A DNA stretch of 64,000 nucleotides from Pseudomonas sp. SJZ074 (GTDB taxonomy: Bacteria > Pseudomonadota > Gammaproteobacteria > Pseudomonadales > Pseudomonadaceae), in the NCBI RefSeq assembly GCF_007828215.1, contig NZ_VIUE01000003.1, forward strand, positions 310,001 to 374,000, given 5' to 3'. Shown here piece by piece: positions 40,047 through 50,333 of the stretch. The notes below the pieces were generated by a model. That model ran no database searches. It was not told the origin of the DNA and saw nothing but the letters and a program-made list of their open reading frames with translations. Within the stretch, counting starts at the first letter, position 1; the number at the start of each line of letters is the position of its first letter. The position numbers were made by a program, and so were the translations under genes.

Positions 40047-40967
40047 TCAGGACTGACTGGTAAGCGTCGATGGAGCTGGCGCTGGAGTCGGGTTGACCAC
40101 CGGGGTCGGCGCCGAGACGGAATTTGCCGTACTCGTCGGGGTAGCCGGATTTGCGACGGCTGCCGGTGCCTTGGGTGCAGCTGCTTTTGGCGCTGCCGCT
40201 TTCTTCACGGCAGGCTTCTTCGCGGCGGCAGGCTTGGCTGCCGCTTTTGTTGCCGGCTTGGCCGCTGCCTTGACTGCTGGCTTGGCCGCCGGCTTCGCTG
40301 CCGGTTTGGCCGCCGCGGTTTTTGCCGCAGGTTTCGCCGCAGCCTTGGCGGCAGGCTTGGCTGCCGCTTTGGCCGCTACCGGCTTGGCCGCCGCCTTGAC
40401 TGCAGGCTTGGCCGCAGCGGTTTTTGCCACAGGCTTGGCCGCGGCTTTCACCGCAGGTTTGGCGACGGTTTTTGCCGCTGCCTTGACCAATGGCTTGGCT
40501 GCTGTTTTGGTGGCCGGCTTGGCCGCTGCAGTCTTGGCCGCCACCGGTGCGACCTTGGCGCCGGTGAGTTTTTCGATCTGCTTGGTCAGGGTGTCGACCT
40601 TGCTGTGCAGTGCCTTGACTTCATTGCGGCTTGGCACGCCCAGGCGGGAGATCGCGCTGTTCAGGCGCTTGTCGAAAGCTCCTTCCAGTTCGTCCCACTT
40701 GCCCAGTGCACGATCCTTCACGCCGCTCATTCGCGACTTGGCGGACTCGGCAGAGTCCTTGGCCGCATCGACTTGTTTGCCGACCGCCGTCTTGGTGAGT
40801 TTTTCGGCCTTCTCGCCGTCCTTAACCAGGGACTCGAAGAGTTTGCTGCCGTCAGTGTCGATCTTCGAGTACACGCCTAAACCAGCAAGCCAGATTTTGC
40901 GGGAATATTTTTCAATCTTCCCGGCCCACGAGCTGCTTTCTTTTTCAGTTGTTTTTTTGCCAGCCAT
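40047..40967 (-). CDS. phaF: PHA granule-associated phasin PhaF
   Basis: Bipartite phasin that coats PHA granules and binds DNA, helping segregate granules at division. The N-terminal phasin domain (about 1-135) contains SWAGKIEKYSRKIWLAGLGV and a leucine-zipper-like heptad stretch (about 110-140). The C-terminal half is a histone H1-like tail of many AAKPA/KPAVKA repeats (about 142-280). The 306-residue length is larger than the roughly 255 of P. putida PhaF, owing to a longer repeat tail. It lies 10 bases downstream of phaI. Confidence 0.96.
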   Translation of the reverse strand: MAGKKTTEKESSSWAGKIEKYSRKIWLAGLGVYSKIDTDGSKLFESLVKDGEKAEKLTKTAVGKQVDAAKDSAESAKSRMSGVKDRALGKWDELEGAFDKRLNSAISRLGVPSRNEVKALHSKVDTLTKQIEKLTGAKVAPVAAKTAAAKPATKTAAKPLVKAAAKTVAKPAVKAAAKPVAKTAAAKPAVKAAAKPVAAKAAAKPAAKAAAKPAAKTAAAKPAAKPAAKPAVKAAAKPATKAAAKPAAAKKPAVKKAAAPKAAAPKAPAAVANPATPTSTANSVSAPTPVVNPTPAPAPSTLTSQS

Positions 40968-40977
40968 CCCGTTCTCC

Positions 40978-41400
40978 TTAATGTTTACGCGTCACACGTT
41001 CGAGCAGTGCCGTCAGCTCATCGAGCTTGGCAGAGAGTGCCTCAACGTCATGTTTAGACGGAATGCCGATACGATTCAAGGCACTTGCAACACGGGCGTC
41101 GAATACCTTCTCGACTTTATCGAGTTGTATTTCGACCCGGGCCTTGAACGTATTGACGTCGGCCCTGGCTTCAATCAGTTCGCTGTTGGCCGCTTCAAGT
41201 TTTCCGGCAATGTTCTTTTTACCTTTGGTTTCAACGACTTCACCAGCCTTGACCAACTCCTGGAAGTACTCGCTGCCTTCCTGGCCGACCTTGGTGTAGG
41301 CGCCCAGGCCCGCCAGCCAGATCTTGCGCGCGTACGTTTTTACGCCGCCGAGCGTGGAAGATTCAACGTCGGTTTTTTTCTTCAGAATAACTTTGGCCAT
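40978..41400 (-). CDS. phaI: PHA granule-associated phasin PhaI
   Basis: Small phasin of 140 residues aligning with the N-terminal domain of PhaF, including the shared YARKIWLAGLGAYTK segment (about 23-37) and the final coiled coil. Translation is assigned to the ATG preceded by GAGGTG; the frame extends 20 codons upstream without conservation. It is the first gene of the phaIF operon. Confidence 0.96.
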   Translation of the reverse strand: MAKVILKKKTDVESSTLGGVKTYARKIWLAGLGAYTKVGQEGSEYFQELVKAGEVVETKGKKNIAGKLEAANSELIEARADVNTFKARVEIQLDKVEKVFDARVASALNRIGIPSKHDVEALSAKLDELTALLERVTRKH

Positions 41401-41469
41401 GGTGCACCTCACTTGAAAACAGGTTCGAGGAACTGCCCGCATGCGCACGGGCTCAGGCACAAAGTAGGG

Positions 41470-41497
41470 AGAATAATTAGAAACGGCACCCTAACAA
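41470..41497 (-). promoter_or_regulatory. Candidate sigma70-type promoter for phaIF
   Basis: On the minus strand TTGTTA is followed after 16 bases by TATTCT, about 70 bases before the phaI start. PhaD is known to act on this promoter in relatives, but no operator could be defined by eye. Confidence 0.4.
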
Positions 41498-41526
41498 CTG
41501 ACACAACACTGAAGGCGATGACTTCA

Positions 41527-41616
41527 TGTGGGAGCGGGCTTGCTCGCGAATGCGGTGGACCATTCACTATTGATGTCGACTGATCCACCGCTTTCGCGAG
41601 CAAGCCCGCTCCCACA
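41527..41616. repeat. REPIN upstream of phaI
   Basis: Inward-facing pair TGTGGGAGCGGGCTTGCTCG and its complement, separating the phaIF promoter from the small PHA-associated gene. Confidence 0.92.
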
Positions 41617-41664
41617 GGAGTAGGTAGTGAACCTGGATGTGTTCCACCCCACACTTTCGATCGA

Positions 41665-41940
41665 TCAAGCCAATGCCTTATCCAACGCCTTTTCGATTTC
41701 CGTCTTGATCATTCCGCTCATGGCCGACATCAACAGACCCAGCTTCACGTCGACGCGAATCAAGTCCTCGCCAACGTCCACCGTGCCCTCGACTCCGGAA
41801 CCCTTGAACTCCAGCGTGTCGCCGACCCATTGCGGCTTCAGGCCATAACTGTCGGATAATTTCTGCGCCAACTGGTCGGCCTTCGCGCGGGCCGCTTCCT
41901 TGCCCAGGTCATGGGTACGCTCAACACTGATTTTGGCCAT
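41665..41940 (-). CDS. Small polyhydroxyalkanoic acid system protein
   Basis: 91 residues, matching the PHA-granule-region family (PHA_gran_rgn type). It opens [23 protein letters not shown] and has an internal amphipathic stretch, [21 protein letters not shown]. Family members are encoded near pha genes, but their biochemical role is not established. It lies upstream of phaIF in the same direction and is separated from it by a REPIN; it is divergent from ubiE. Confidence 0.82.
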   Translation of the reverse strand: MAKISVERTHDLGKEAARAKADQLAQKLSDSYGLKPQWVGDTLEFKGSGVEGTVDVGEDLIRVDVKLGLLMSAMSGMIKTEIEKALDKALA

Positions 41941-42080
41941 TCGCTGACTCCTGTTATATCGACAATTGCCCGGACTGCGTCAAAACGTCCCGGCGGTGGT
42001 TCATCTTACCTTCAGCCTTGCCAAGACAAAGCCCTCCACCGGGATTAGAATGTCCCGCATTCTTTTTTGGTGACAGCGAT

Positions 42081-42851
42081 ATGACTGATCAGCGCAAAGG
42101 CAGCGATGCCGAACCCACCACTCACTTCGGCTTCAAGAACGTGCCGGAAAGCCAGAAGGCGGAAAAAGTCGCTGAGGTTTTCCACTCGGTAGCCGCCAAA
42201 TATGACTTGATGAACGATCTGCTCTCCGGCGGCATGCACCGCCTCTGGAAGCGCTTCGCAATCGAGTTGTCGGGCGTGCGCAGCGGCAACCGCGTGCTGG
42301 ACATCGCCGGCGGTACGGGCGACCTGACGAAGAAATTCTCCCACATCGTTGGCCCGACCGGCCATGTGGTGCTGGCCGACATTAACGAATCCATGCTCAA
42401 GGTCGGGCGCGACCGCCTGTTGGACCTGGGTGTCGCCGGCAATGTCGAGTTCGTTCAGGCCGACGCTGAGAAACTGCCGTTCCCGGACAACCATTTCGAT
42501 TGCGTGACCATCGCCTTCGGCCTGCGCAACGTCACCCACAAGGAAGATGCCCTGCGCTCGATGCTGCGGGTGCTCAAGCCCGGTGGTCGCCTGCTGGTGC
42601 TGGAGTTCTCCAAGCCCACCAACGCGCTGATGTCCAAGGCCTACGACGCCTACTCGTTCGCCTTCATGCCGCTGATGGGCAAGCTGATCACCAACGATGC
42701 GGAAAGTTATCGCTACCTGGCCGAATCGATCCGCATGCACCCGGACCAGGAGACCCTGAAGTCGATGATGGTCGAAGCCGGTTTCGACCGCGTGACCTAC
42801 CACAACATGACCTCAGGTATCGTGGCCCTGCACCGCGGAATCAAACCCTGA
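42081..42851 (+). CDS. ubiE: Ubiquinone/menaquinone C-methyltransferase UbiE
   Basis: SAM-dependent C-methyltransferase of quinone synthesis. From the ATG (MTDQRKG) it has 256 residues. The family signature [18 protein letters not shown] (about 41-58) and SAM motif [11 protein letters not shown] (about 73-82) are present, and [20 protein letters not shown] gives the second signature. The stop overlaps the ubiJ start by one base (TGATG). Confidence 0.98.
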   Translation: MTDQRKGSDAEPTTHFGFKNVPESQKAEKVAEVFHSVAAKYDLMNDLLSGGMHRLWKRFAIELSGVRSGNRVLDIAGGTGDLTKKFSHIVGPTGHVVLADINESMLKVGRDRLLDLGVAGNVEFVQADAEKLPFPDNHFDCVTIAFGLRNVTHKEDALRSMLRVLKPGGRLLVLEFSKPTNALMSKAYDAYSFAFMPLMGKLITNDAESYRYLAESIRMHPDQETLKSMMVEAGFDRVTYHNMTSGIVALHRGIKP

Positions 42852-43468
42852 TGTTGTTCGCCGGCCTGCTCGCCAGCGTCGAACTCGGCATCAACCGGGT
42901 ATTGCGCCTGGACAGCACGGCGCTGGCGCGCCTGGCACATCTGGGCGGCAAGGTGATTGCCGTCGACTGCCGCAGCCCGGCGCTGCAGTTGTTTATCCTG
43001 CCCAGCGACGAAGGCCTGATGCTCGCCTCTCATTGGGAAGCCGAGGCGGATTGCACCCTGCGCGCCCCGGCCTCGAGCTTGTTGAACCTGGCCTTGAGCA
43101 AGGACAAGACTGCGGTGCTGCACAGCCCCGACGTCGAACTCGAAGGCGACAGCGGTGTGCTGCTGGACCTCGCGGCCATCCTGCAGGATCTGGAGCTGGA
43201 CTGGGAATATGAGCTGTCTCGCTGGCTCGGCCCGGTGGCCACCCAGTTGATCAGCGGCCATTTGCGCAGTCGTACGCGCTGGTATCGGCAGGGGTTCGCC
43301 ACCCTGGGGCAGAATCTGAGTGAATACCTGGCCGAAGAATCGCGTACGCTCGTAGGCAAACGCGAAGCCGAAGCCCGTTTTAGTGAACTGGACCGGATCA
43401 AACTTGATCTGGAACGTCTCGAGGCGCGTTTCGAGCGCCTTTCCCGATCCCTTGAAACCAAGCGATAA
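42851..43468 (+). CDS. ubiJ: Ubiquinone biosynthesis accessory factor UbiJ (SCP2-like)
   Basis: Lipid-binding accessory protein of aerobic ubiquinone synthesis. It has 205 residues: an SCP2-like domain (about 15-120) and a C-terminal coiled coil (about 165-203, rich in Glu, Arg and Leu). The ATG overlaps the ubiE stop, and ubiB follows after three bases, so ubiE-ubiJ-ubiB is a compact operon. In E. coli UbiJ organises the Ubi metabolon with UbiK. Confidence 0.94.
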   Translation: MLFAGLLASVELGINRVLRLDSTALARLAHLGGKVIAVDCRSPALQLFILPSDEGLMLASHWEAEADCTLRAPASSLLNLALSKDKTAVLHSPDVELEGDSGVLLDLAAILQDLELDWEYELSRWLGPVATQLISGHLRSRTRWYRQGFATLGQNLSEYLAEESRTLVGKREAEARFSELDRIKLDLERLEARFERLSRSLETKR

Positions 43469-43471
43469 CGC

Positions 43472-45076
43472 ATGAAGCTGCTTGCCGTCCGCCGTTTGTT
43501 GCGCATCCAGCGCGTCGTGATCCGTTACCGCCTCGATGACCTGCTGTTCGCCCTGCCACTGCCCTGGTTTCTGCTGGCACTGCGCTTCGCGCTGCCGTGG
43601 CGCTGGTTCCCCCGGCGAACGCTGGACCTGAGTCGCGGCGCCCGCCTGCGCCTGGCCTTGCAGGACCTGGGGCCGATCTTCATCAAGTTCGGGCAGATCC
43701 TCTCGACCCGCCGCGATCTGCTGCCCGAAGACATCGCCGATGAGTTGATGCTGCTGCAGGACCGTGTGCCACCGTTCGACTCCAGACTGTCTGTGGCCTT
43801 GATCGAGGAACAACTGGGCAGGAAGATCAACGAAGTCTTCAGCCGTTTCGATGTCGAGCCCCTGGCTTCGGCCTCCGTGGCTCAGGTTCACGCCGCACAG
43901 CTCAAGAGTGGCGAAGAAGTGGTGGTCAAGGTCATTCGCCCAGGCCTCAAGCCGGTCATCGCCCAGGACCTGGCGTGGCTGTTCATCCTTGCCCGCGCCG
44001 CCGAGCGACTGTCCGCCGATGCACGCCTGCTGCACCCGGTCGACGTGGTGCTGGATTACGAGAAGACCATCTACGACGAACTCGACCTGCTGCGCGAGGC
44101 CGCCAACGCCAGCCAGTTGCGCCGCAACTTCGAAGGCTCGCCGTTGCTGTATGTGCCGCAGGTCTATTGGGACTGGTGCCGGCCCAAGGTCCTGGTGATG
44201 GAGCGCATCTACGGCATCCAGGTCACCGACCTGGCAACCCTGGCCGACCAGCGTACCGACATGAAGATGCTCGCCGAGCGCGGAGTGGAAATCTTTTTCA
44301 CCCAGGTGTTCCGCGACAGCTTCTTCCACGCCGACATGCACCCCGGCAACATCTTCGTCAGCACCGTGCAGCCGTGGAGCCCGCAATACATCGCTATCGA
44401 CTGTGGCATCGTCGGCAGCCTGACGCCCGAAGACCAGGATTACCTGGCCCGCAACCTGTTCGCGTTCTTCAAGCGCGACTACCGTCGCGTCGCGCAACTG
44501 CACATCGATTCAGGCTGGGTGCCGGCCGAGACCAAGCTCAACGAATTCGAAGCGGCGATCCGCACCGTGTGCGAGCCGATCTTCGAAAAACCGTTAAAAG
44601 ATATTTCCTTCGGCCAGGTGCTGATGCGCCTGTTCCAGACCGCGCGTCGCTTCAACATGGAGGTTCAGCCGCAGCTGGTGCTGTTGCAGAAAACCCTGCT
44701 GAACATCGAGGGCCTGGGTCGCCAGTTGTACCCGGACCTGGACCTGTGGAACACCGCCCAGCCCTTCCTCGAACGCTGGATGCGCGAGCGCGTCAGCCCC
44801 AAGGCCCTGCTGGGCAATGTGCAGAGCCAGTTCGAGCAGATCCCGCACCTGGCCAATATGACCCGGGACCTGCTCGAACGCATGTCCCAGCCCCACGCCC
44901 AGGACCCCGCACCGCCATGGAAACGCCGCAATGACGACTGGTTGCTGCGCCTGCTCGGCGCTGCGCATCTGGGTGGCGGCGCGGTACTGGCGGCCGGCGG
45001 ACCGTTGAGCGAACTGGGGCATTGGCCCGCCGCCGTGATGGTGATCGTCGGTTTGTATCTGGTCGTTCGTCGATAG
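43472..45076 (+). CDS. ubiB: Ubiquinone biosynthesis kinase-like ATPase UbiB
   Basis: Membrane-associated atypical kinase/ATPase of the ABC1/ADCK family supporting ubiquinone synthesis. It has 534 residues. The family KxGQ motif is in [11 protein letters not shown] (about 69-79), the Ala-rich nucleotide loop is ASASVAQVH (about 131-139), and HADMHPGN near 288-295 gives the catalytic-loop and metal-binding residues. Two C-terminal membrane segments follow (about 488-530). Confidence 0.97.
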   Translation: MKLLAVRRLLRIQRVVIRYRLDDLLFALPLPWFLLALRFALPWRWFPRRTLDLSRGARLRLALQDLGPIFIKFGQILSTRRDLLPEDIADELMLLQDRVPPFDSRLSVALIEEQLGRKINEVFSRFDVEPLASASVAQVHAAQLKSGEEVVVKVIRPGLKPVIAQDLAWLFILARAAERLSADARLLHPVDVVLDYEKTIYDELDLLREAANASQLRRNFEGSPLLYVPQVYWDWCRPKVLVMERIYGIQVTDLATLADQRTDMKMLAERGVEIFFTQVFRDSFFHADMHPGNIFVSTVQPWSPQYIAIDCGIVGSLTPEDQDYLARNLFAFFKRDYRRVAQLHIDSGWVPAETKLNEFEAAIRTVCEPIFEKPLKDISFGQVLMRLFQTARRFNMEVQPQLVLLQKTLLNIEGLGRQLYPDLDLWNTAQPFLERWMRERVSPKALLGNVQSQFEQIPHLANMTRDLLERMSQPHAQDPAPPWKRRNDDWLLRLLGAAHLGGGAVLAAGGPLSELGHWPAAVMVIVGLYLVVRR

Positions 45077-45157
45077 CCAGCACCGGTTCGCACTGGCACA
45101 CTGTTTCAACGCTGGGCCCACCGACTTGAGGTGCAAGGCCCATGGTCGGAGTCGAAG

Positions 45158-45556
45158 ATGAAAAACTGGCAGGACGAAATCAAATGGGACGCTGAAGGCC
45201 TGGTGCCGGCCATCGCCCAGGATCACAAAACCGGGCGCGTGCTGATGATGGCCTGGATGAACCGCGAAGCCCTGGCCCTGACCGCCAGCGAGAACCGCGC
45301 CATCTATTGGTCACGTTCCCGTGGCAAGCTGTGGCGCAAGGGCGAAGAGTCCGGCCACGTGCAGCATCTGCATGAAATGCGCCTGGACTGCGATGGCGAC
45401 GTCATCATCCTGATGGTCGAACAGATCGGAGAAATCGCCTGTCACACCGGCCGTCAAAGCTGCTTCTATCGCGTCTTCGAGAACGGCGACTGGAAAACCG
45501 TCGATCCGGTGCTCAAGGACCCGCATGCCATTTATTCAGGACATACCCATGAGTGA
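45158..45556 (+). CDS. hisI: Phosphoribosyl-AMP cyclohydrolase HisI
   Basis: Third step of histidine synthesis, hydrolysing phosphoribosyl-AMP. It has 132 residues from the ATG (MKNWQDE). Zinc and magnesium ligands are visible in RLDCDGDVI and [11 protein letters not shown]. It overlaps hisE by eight bases; in this lineage the two activities are separate proteins, unlike the fused HisIE of enterobacteria. Confidence 0.97.
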   Translation: MKNWQDEIKWDAEGLVPAIAQDHKTGRVLMMAWMNREALALTASENRAIYWSRSRGKLWRKGEESGHVQHLHEMRLDCDGDVIILMVEQIGEIACHTGRQSCFYRVFENGDWKTVDPVLKDPHAIYSGHTHE

Positions 45557-45881
45557 TACCCTGACCCGCCTGGCCCAGGTGCTGGAAGAGCGCAAAGGCG
45601 CAGCGGCCGACAGTTCCTATGTCGCGAGCCTGTACCACAAGGGCCTGAACAAGATTCTGGAGAAAGTCGGCGAGGAATCGGTCGAGACCATCATCGCCGC
45701 CAAGGACGCCGCTGTCAGCGGTGACTGCAGCGACGTGATCTACGAGACCGCCGATCTGTGGTTCCACAGCCTGGTCATGCTGGCTCAACTGGGGCAGCAC
45801 CCGCAGGCTGTACTGGATGAACTGGACCGTCGCTTCGGTCTGTCCGGGCATGTCGAGAAAGCCTCGCGCCCGTCCGCCTGA
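45549..45881 (+). CDS. hisE: Phosphoribosyl-ATP pyrophosphatase HisE
   Basis: Second step of histidine synthesis, removing pyrophosphate from phosphoribosyl-ATP. It is 110 residues of all-alpha MazG-like fold, with the metal-binding pattern KVGEESVE (about 38-45) and [12 protein letters not shown] (about 65-76). The start ATG lies within the end of hisI, giving translational coupling. tatA follows after 24 bases. Confidence 0.97.
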   Translation: MSDTLTRLAQVLEERKGAAADSSYVASLYHKGLNKILEKVGEESVETIIAAKDAAVSGDCSDVIYETADLWFHSLVMLAQLGQHPQAVLDELDRRFGLSGHVEKASRPSA

Positions 45882-45905
45882 TCAATTATCGAGAGGAATA
45901 GCCAC

Positions 45906-46193
45906 ATGGGTATTTTTGACTGGAAACACTGGATCGTCATCCTGGTTGTCGTGGTGCTGGTATTCGGGACCAAGAAGTTGAAGAACCTAGGTACCGATGT
46001 CGGCGAATCGATCAAGGGCTTTCGCAAGGCCATGAATGACGACGAGAAACCGGCCGATCCGACGGCAGCCCCTGCCCAGCCTGCGCAACCGGCCCCACCC
46101 GTACAGCCTCAGGCCACGCAGCCTGTGAGTACACCGCACACCATCGATGTGCAGGCACAGAAAGTCGAAGAGCCGACCCGTAAAGACCCGTGA
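45906..46193 (+). CDS. tatA: Twin-arginine translocase subunit TatA
   Basis: Pore-forming subunit exporting folded proteins. It has 95 residues: a single N-terminal membrane helix (about 7-22, [14 protein letters not shown]), the [24 protein letters not shown] amphipathic helix, and a long Pro/Gln/Ala-rich tail. It is the first of a tatABC group that follows the his genes in the same direction. Confidence 0.97.
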   Translation: MGIFDWKHWIVILVVVVLVFGTKKLKNLGTDVGESIKGFRKAMNDDEKPADPTAAPAQPAQPAPPVQPQATQPVSTPHTIDVQAQKVEEPTRKDP

Positions 46194-46203
46194 GCACTGA
46201 CTA

Positions 46204-46620
46204 ATGTTTGGGATCAGCTTCACTGAACTGCTGCTCGTCGGCCTCGTCGCCCTGCTGGTGCTGGGCCCCGAGCGCCTGCCGGGTGCTGCGCGCACCGCCG
46301 GTCTCTGGATCGGGCGCCTGAAGCGCAGCTTCAATGCGATCAAACAGGAAGTCGAGCGTGAAATCGGTGCCGACGAGATCCGTCGGCAACTTCACAACGA
46401 ACACATCCTGTCCCTGGAGCAGGAGGCGCGGAAAATCCTCGCACCGACCCAGCAGGAGCCGACGCCGGTCCAGCCCCCGGCCGAACAGGCAACGGCGTCC
46501 CCGGTACCGGTGGACGAACCCGCAGCGGTACCGGCCGAGTCAGTCAAACCGGCAGCGACAGCCCCAACGGCGCCGACACCGGCCCCCCACGACCCAACAC
46601 AGCCACCGCGAGCATCATGA
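46204..46620 (+). CDS. tatB: Twin-arginine translocase subunit TatB
   Basis: Partner of TatC in the signal-peptide receptor complex. It has 138 residues: membrane helix (about 3-20), the TatB-specific [14 protein letters not shown] motif (about 20-33), an amphipathic helix and a low-complexity Pro/Ala tail. It overlaps tatC by four bases (ATGA). Confidence 0.97.
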   Translation: MFGISFTELLLVGLVALLVLGPERLPGAARTAGLWIGRLKRSFNAIKQEVEREIGADEIRRQLHNEHILSLEQEARKILAPTQQEPTPVQPPAEQATASPVPVDEPAAVPAESVKPAATAPTAPTPAPHDPTQPPRAS

Positions 46621-47411
46621 GCAATATCCCAGAGAACGATCAGCCGATGCCGCTGGTATCGCACCTCACCGAGTTGCGCACCCGCCTGCTGCGTTGCGTG
46701 GCGGCGATTTTCATCATCTTCGCCGGGCTGTTCGCCTTCACCCAGCAGATCTACACCTTCGTCTCCACGCCCCTGCGCCAATATCTGCCGGCGGGCGCGA
46801 CCATGATCGCCACCGACGTGTCGTCGCCGTTCCTGACCCCGCTGAAGCTGACGATGATGGTCTCGCTGTTCCTGGCGATTCCGGTGATCCTGCACCAGAT
46901 CTGGGGCTTCATCGCACCGGGCCTGTACAAGCATGAAAAACGCATCGCCGTGCCGCTGCTGGTTTCCAGCATCCTGCTGTTCTACACCGGCATGGCCTTC
47001 GCCTATTTCCTGGTGTTCCCGCTGATCTTCAAGTTCTTCGCCGCCGCCACCCCGGCCGGCGTGGAGATGATGACCGACATCACCAGCTACCTGGATTTCG
47101 TCATGACGCTGTTCTTCGCCTTCGGCGTGGCATTCGAAATTCCCGTGGCGGTGGTGTTGCTGGTGTGGATCGGTGTGGTCGATGTCGCATACCTGAAGAA
47201 GATCCGTCCGTACGTGATCATCGGTTGCTTCGTGGTCGGCATGATCCTCACCCCGCCGGACATCTTCTCCCAGACCCTGCTGGCGGTACCGATGTGGTTG
47301 CTGTTCGAGATCGGCGTGCTGTTCGGCGGCCTGGTGCGTAAACGTAGCGAAGAGCCGGAAGCTGAAACGGCCGACGATCACAACGACCAGCCGCCTGCGA
47401 CCCAACCGTGA
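46617..47411 (+). CDS. tatC: Twin-arginine translocase subunit TatC
   Basis: Six-helix inner-membrane receptor for twin-arginine signal peptides. It has 264 residues. The conserved N-terminal [10 protein letters not shown] (about 15-24) and the F-E core region in [15 protein letters not shown] (about 163-177) are intact. Its stop overlaps the rsmE start by four bases, so rsmE is cotranslated at the end of this row. Confidence 0.98.
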   Translation: MSNIPENDQPMPLVSHLTELRTRLLRCVAAIFIIFAGLFAFTQQIYTFVSTPLRQYLPAGATMIATDVSSPFLTPLKLTMMVSLFLAIPVILHQIWGFIAPGLYKHEKRIAVPLLVSSILLFYTGMAFAYFLVFPLIFKFFAAATPAGVEMMTDITSYLDFVMTLFFAFGVAFEIPVAVVLLVWIGVVDVAYLKKIRPYVIIGCFVVGMILTPPDIFSQTLLAVPMWLLFEIGVLFGGLVRKRSEEPEAETADDHNDQPPATQP

Positions 47412-48115
47412 ACCTGCTGCTGCTCGAAGAGGCCGATTTCGTTGGTCCTGACCGGGTCGTCCTGAGCGATCGCCGGCTGACCCATATGCAGGAAGTCCAC
47501 CGCAGCGCCGTCGGCGACAGCCTGCGGGTCGGGTGCGTCGGCGGATTGATGGGCACGGCCCAGGTACTGCGCCTGGAAGCTCGCGAAGCCGAACTGCAAG
47601 TAACCCTCGACCAGCCGCCACCGGCCAAGCTGCCGCTGACACTGGTACTGGCCCTGCCGCGGCCGAAGATGCTCCGGCGGGTGTTCCAGACCATCGCCAC
47701 CATGGGCGTGCCCCGTGTGGTACTGGTCAACAGCTATCGCGTCGAGAAGAGCTTCTGGCAGACACCCTTCCTTGAGCCCGAGGCCATTCGCGAACAACTG
47801 ATCCTCGGCCTGGAACAGGCGCGGGACAGTGTGCTGCCGGAGATCATCATCGAAAAACGCTTCAAGCCCTTCGTTGAAGATCGCTTGCCGGCCATCGTCA
47901 GTGGCACCCTGGGCCTGGTCGGTCACCCTGGCGACCACCCGCCCTGCCCACGGGCATTGACGGAACCGGTCACCCTGGCGATTGGCCCCGAAGGCGGTTG
48001 GATTCCCTACGAGATCGACCTGCTGGGCAAGGCCGGCCTGCAACCGGTGCAGCTTGGCGAACGAATCCTGCGGGTCGAGACCGCCGTTACGGCATTGCTC
48101 GCAAGGCTGTTCTGA
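47408..48115 (+). CDS. rsmE: 16S rRNA (uracil-1498-N3)-methyltransferase RsmE
   Basis: SPOUT-class methyltransferase modifying U1498 of 16S rRNA. It has 235 residues: an N-terminal PUA-like domain (about 1-75) and a C-terminal knotted SPOUT domain with the SAM-binding IGPEGGW (about 192-198) and [11 protein letters not shown] (about 215-225) motifs. It starts with GTG, overlapping the tatC stop. Confidence 0.96.
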   Translation: MNLLLLEEADFVGPDRVVLSDRRLTHMQEVHRSAVGDSLRVGCVGGLMGTAQVLRLEAREAELQVTLDQPPPAKLPLTLVLALPRPKMLRRVFQTIATMGVPRVVLVNSYRVEKSFWQTPFLEPEAIREQLILGLEQARDSVLPEIIIEKRFKPFVEDRLPAIVSGTLGLVGHPGDHPPCPRALTEPVTLAIGPEGGWIPYEIDLLGKAGLQPVQLGERILRVETAVTALLARLF

Positions 48116-48135
48116 TCCCCTCGCCGCAAAAGTCC

Positions 48136-48162
48136 TTCAGATTCTGCCCAAGCTGCCGATAT
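48136..48162 (+). promoter_or_regulatory. FliA (sigma28)-type promoter of the first chemoreceptor
   Basis: TTCAGATT, exactly 11 bases, then GCCGATAT. This matches the flagellar sigma consensus TAAAGTTT-N11-GCCGATAA at 5 of 8 and 7 of 8 positions and lies about 40 bases before the gene. Confidence 0.72.
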
Positions 48163-48204
48163 AGCTCCCCATAAAACCAATTGGTCCCTCAAGGGAGTAT
48201 CAGC

Positions 48205-50121
48205 ATGTTCCGGTGGTTTGCCCAGGCTCTGGGAAACGTAAGCGTCAATCGCAAACTCGGCTTCGGCTTCGGCCTGGTGCTGTTTCTCACTTTGATGATC
48301 GCCTTCACCGGTTGGTCCGGCTTGGGCAACGTCATCAGTCGGGGCGACAAGCTGGGATTCATTGCCAGCCTGAACGACTTGAGCAAGGACTTGAGCCTGG
48401 CCAGCATCGACTACAACGCCACGCGGGGCGAGAAAGGGCCACAACAGGTCAACGATCTGCTGGGCAAGCTTGAGGCCGGGCTGAAGGATGCTCGCCAGTT
48501 GCTCGAACAGCCGGCCGATGTGGCCATGATCGACAAGCAATTGGCCGCCGTGACCGAATACAAAAGCGCCTTTGCCGGAATGACCCGCGCCACCGTCAAC
48601 CGCGAAGATGCCCGCAGTAAACTCGGCGCCAGCGCCGACAACGCCGTGGCCCGGGTCGCCGAGGTAGAACAGTCACTGTTGCAAGGCGGCGACGTCACCC
48701 TGTTCAACAGCGCGGTAACCCTGAGCAAAGCAGTTCAGCAAGCGCGTTACCAGGTTCGCGGCTACACCTATAGCGGCAAGAGCGAAGCCCAGCAGCCAGC
48801 CCTGGAAGCCATCGATACCGTGCTCAAGCTGCTGGCACGCCTGCCGGACCAACTGCCCCAGGAACATGCCGCCAATCTGCAACAGGCTAGCGATTCGTTC
48901 AATCTGTACCGCGCGGCGGTCGCCCAGTTCCGTGACTCGCAGATCGAGAACGGCGCCGCCCTCCAGCGCATGACCGAGCAAGGCCAGGTGCTGATCGACT
49001 CCAGCCAGAAGCTGACCGTGTCCCAGACAGCCAAGCGTGACCACGACGTCGCCCAGGCCAAGACCGTCCTGATCGTTGCCGCCGCGCTGGCCCTGTTGTT
49101 CGGCGTCATTGCCGCCCTGCTCATCACCCGGCAGATCGTTGTCCCGCTCGGCCAGACCCTCCAGGTCGCCGAACGGGTAGCCGCCGGCGACCTGAGCCAC
49201 AACCTGACCTCCGAGCGTCGCGACGAAATGGGCCAACTGCAACGCGCCATGCAAAGCATGACCGTGAGCCTGCGGCAATTGATCGGTGGCATCAGCGAAG
49301 GTGTCACCCAGATCGCCAGCGCCGCCGAACAGCTTTCAGCCGTGACCGAGCAGACCAGCGCCGGGGTCAACAGTCAGAAGGTCGAGACCGATCAAGTGGC
49401 TACCGCCATGCACGAAATGACCGCCACGGTGCAGGAAGTGGCGCGCAACGCCGAAGAAGCCTCCGAGGCTGCCGTTGCCGCCGACCAGCAGGCCCGCGAG
49501 GGTGAGCGAGTGGTTGGCGAAGCCATCGCCCAGATCGAGCGCCTGGCCGAGGAAGTGGGCCACTCCATCAACGCCATGAGCGATTTGAAGCGCGAGAGTG
49601 ACAAAATCGGCAGCGTCCTGGACGTGATCAAGTCTGTCGCCCAGCAGACCAACCTGTTGGCTCTCAACGCCGCCATCGAGGCCGCGCGGGCCGGTGAAGC
49701 CGGGCGTGGTTTCGCCGTGGTCGCCGACGAAGTCCGCAGCCTGGCCCAGCGCACTCAGAAGTCCACCGAGGAGATCGAGGAACTGATCGTTGGCCTGCAA
49801 AACGGTACCGAACAGGTCGCGACCATCATGGACAACAGCCGCGGCCTGACCGACAGCAGCGTCGAACTCACCCGCCGGGCTGGTGGTTCGCTGGAGAACA
49901 TCACCCGCACGGTCTCGGCCATCCAGTCGATGAACCAGCAGATCGCCGCCGCGGCCGAGCAGCAGAGCGCCACCGCCGAAGAGATCAACCGCAGCGTATT
50001 GAACGTGCGCGACGTCTCCGAACAAACCTCCGCCGCCAGCGAACAGACCGCCAGTTCCAGTGCCGAGCTGGCACGTCTCGGCGTTCATTTGCAGACGCTG
50101 GTGGGGCGCTTCAAGGTCTAA
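48205..50121 (+). CDS. Methyl-accepting chemotaxis protein, HBM-type sensor (first of tandem pair)
   Basis: Transmembrane chemoreceptor signalling to CheA/CheW. It has 638 residues from the ATG with GGGAG upstream. Membrane segment 1 is about 18-38; a helical bimodular-like periplasmic sensor domain covers about 40-290; segment 2 is about 292-313, then HAMP (about 314-368) and the signalling domain with hairpin tip [20 protein letters not shown] and following [11 protein letters not shown]. By position next to rsmE it resembles the P. putida citrate receptor McpQ locus, but ligand is inferred only from synteny. No CheR-binding C-terminal pentapeptide is seen. Confidence 0.92.
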   Translation: MFRWFAQALGNVSVNRKLGFGFGLVLFLTLMIAFTGWSGLGNVISRGDKLGFIASLNDLSKDLSLASIDYNATRGEKGPQQVNDLLGKLEAGLKDARQLLEQPADVAMIDKQLAAVTEYKSAFAGMTRATVNREDARSKLGASADNAVARVAEVEQSLLQGGDVTLFNSAVTLSKAVQQARYQVRGYTYSGKSEAQQPALEAIDTVLKLLARLPDQLPQEHAANLQQASDSFNLYRAAVAQFRDSQIENGAALQRMTEQGQVLIDSSQKLTVSQTAKRDHDVAQAKTVLIVAAALALLFGVIAALLITRQIVVPLGQTLQVAERVAAGDLSHNLTSERRDEMGQLQRAMQSMTVSLRQLIGGISEGVTQIASAAEQLSAVTEQTSAGVNSQKVETDQVATAMHEMTATVQEVARNAEEASEAAVAADQQAREGERVVGEAIAQIERLAEEVGHSINAMSDLKRESDKIGSVLDVIKSVAQQTNLLALNAAIEAARAGEAGRGFAVVADEVRSLAQRTQKSTEEIEELIVGLQNGTEQVATIMDNSRGLTDSSVELTRRAGGSLENITRTVSAIQSMNQQIAAAAEQQSATAEEINRSVLNVRDVSEQTSAASEQTASSSAELARLGVHLQTLVGRFKV

Positions 50122-50148
50122 GCGCTCAAAAACGACTACAAGAAACCC

Positions 50149-50244
50149 GAGGCGGGAGCGCTTGCTCTCGCCTGGGCAAGCCGGCTACGCCCTGGATGGA
50201 CGTGCGACTGATTCGTAACCGAACAAGAGCAAGCGCCCTCCTGT
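50149..50244. repeat. Diverged REP-like inverted pair between the two chemoreceptor genes
   Basis: A hairpin GGCGGGAGC-GCTT-GCTCTCGCC is mirrored 65 bases later by AAGAGCAAGCGCCCTCCTG. The arms share GGGAGCGCTTGCTCT with the REP core but differ in several positions. Confidence 0.6.
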
Positions 50245-50264
50245 CCAGTCCCTCACCTATTTCC

Positions 50265-50291
50265 TACAGATCTGCATGGCATGGTCGATAC
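50265..50291 (+). promoter_or_regulatory. FliA (sigma28)-type promoter of the second chemoreceptor
   Basis: TACAGATC, 11 bases, then GTCGATAC, about 43 bases before the gene. It has the same spacing as the promoter of the first receptor with a slightly weaker -10, so the two genes can be transcribed independently within the flagellar regulon. Confidence 0.6.
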
Positions 50292-50333
50292 TCTCCTCAT
50301 AAGACCTACAAAAAGGTCCGTGGGAGTATCAGC

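Noticed and set aside
40100-40560. Plus-strand Ala/Gly/Leu-rich frame opposite phaF
   Set aside because: It is the antisense of the PhaF lysine-alanine repeat region and follows its periodicity, so it is not an independent gene.
41409-41654. Small minus-strand frame upstream of phaI
   Set aside because: It is largely made of REP sequence and has no conserved features.
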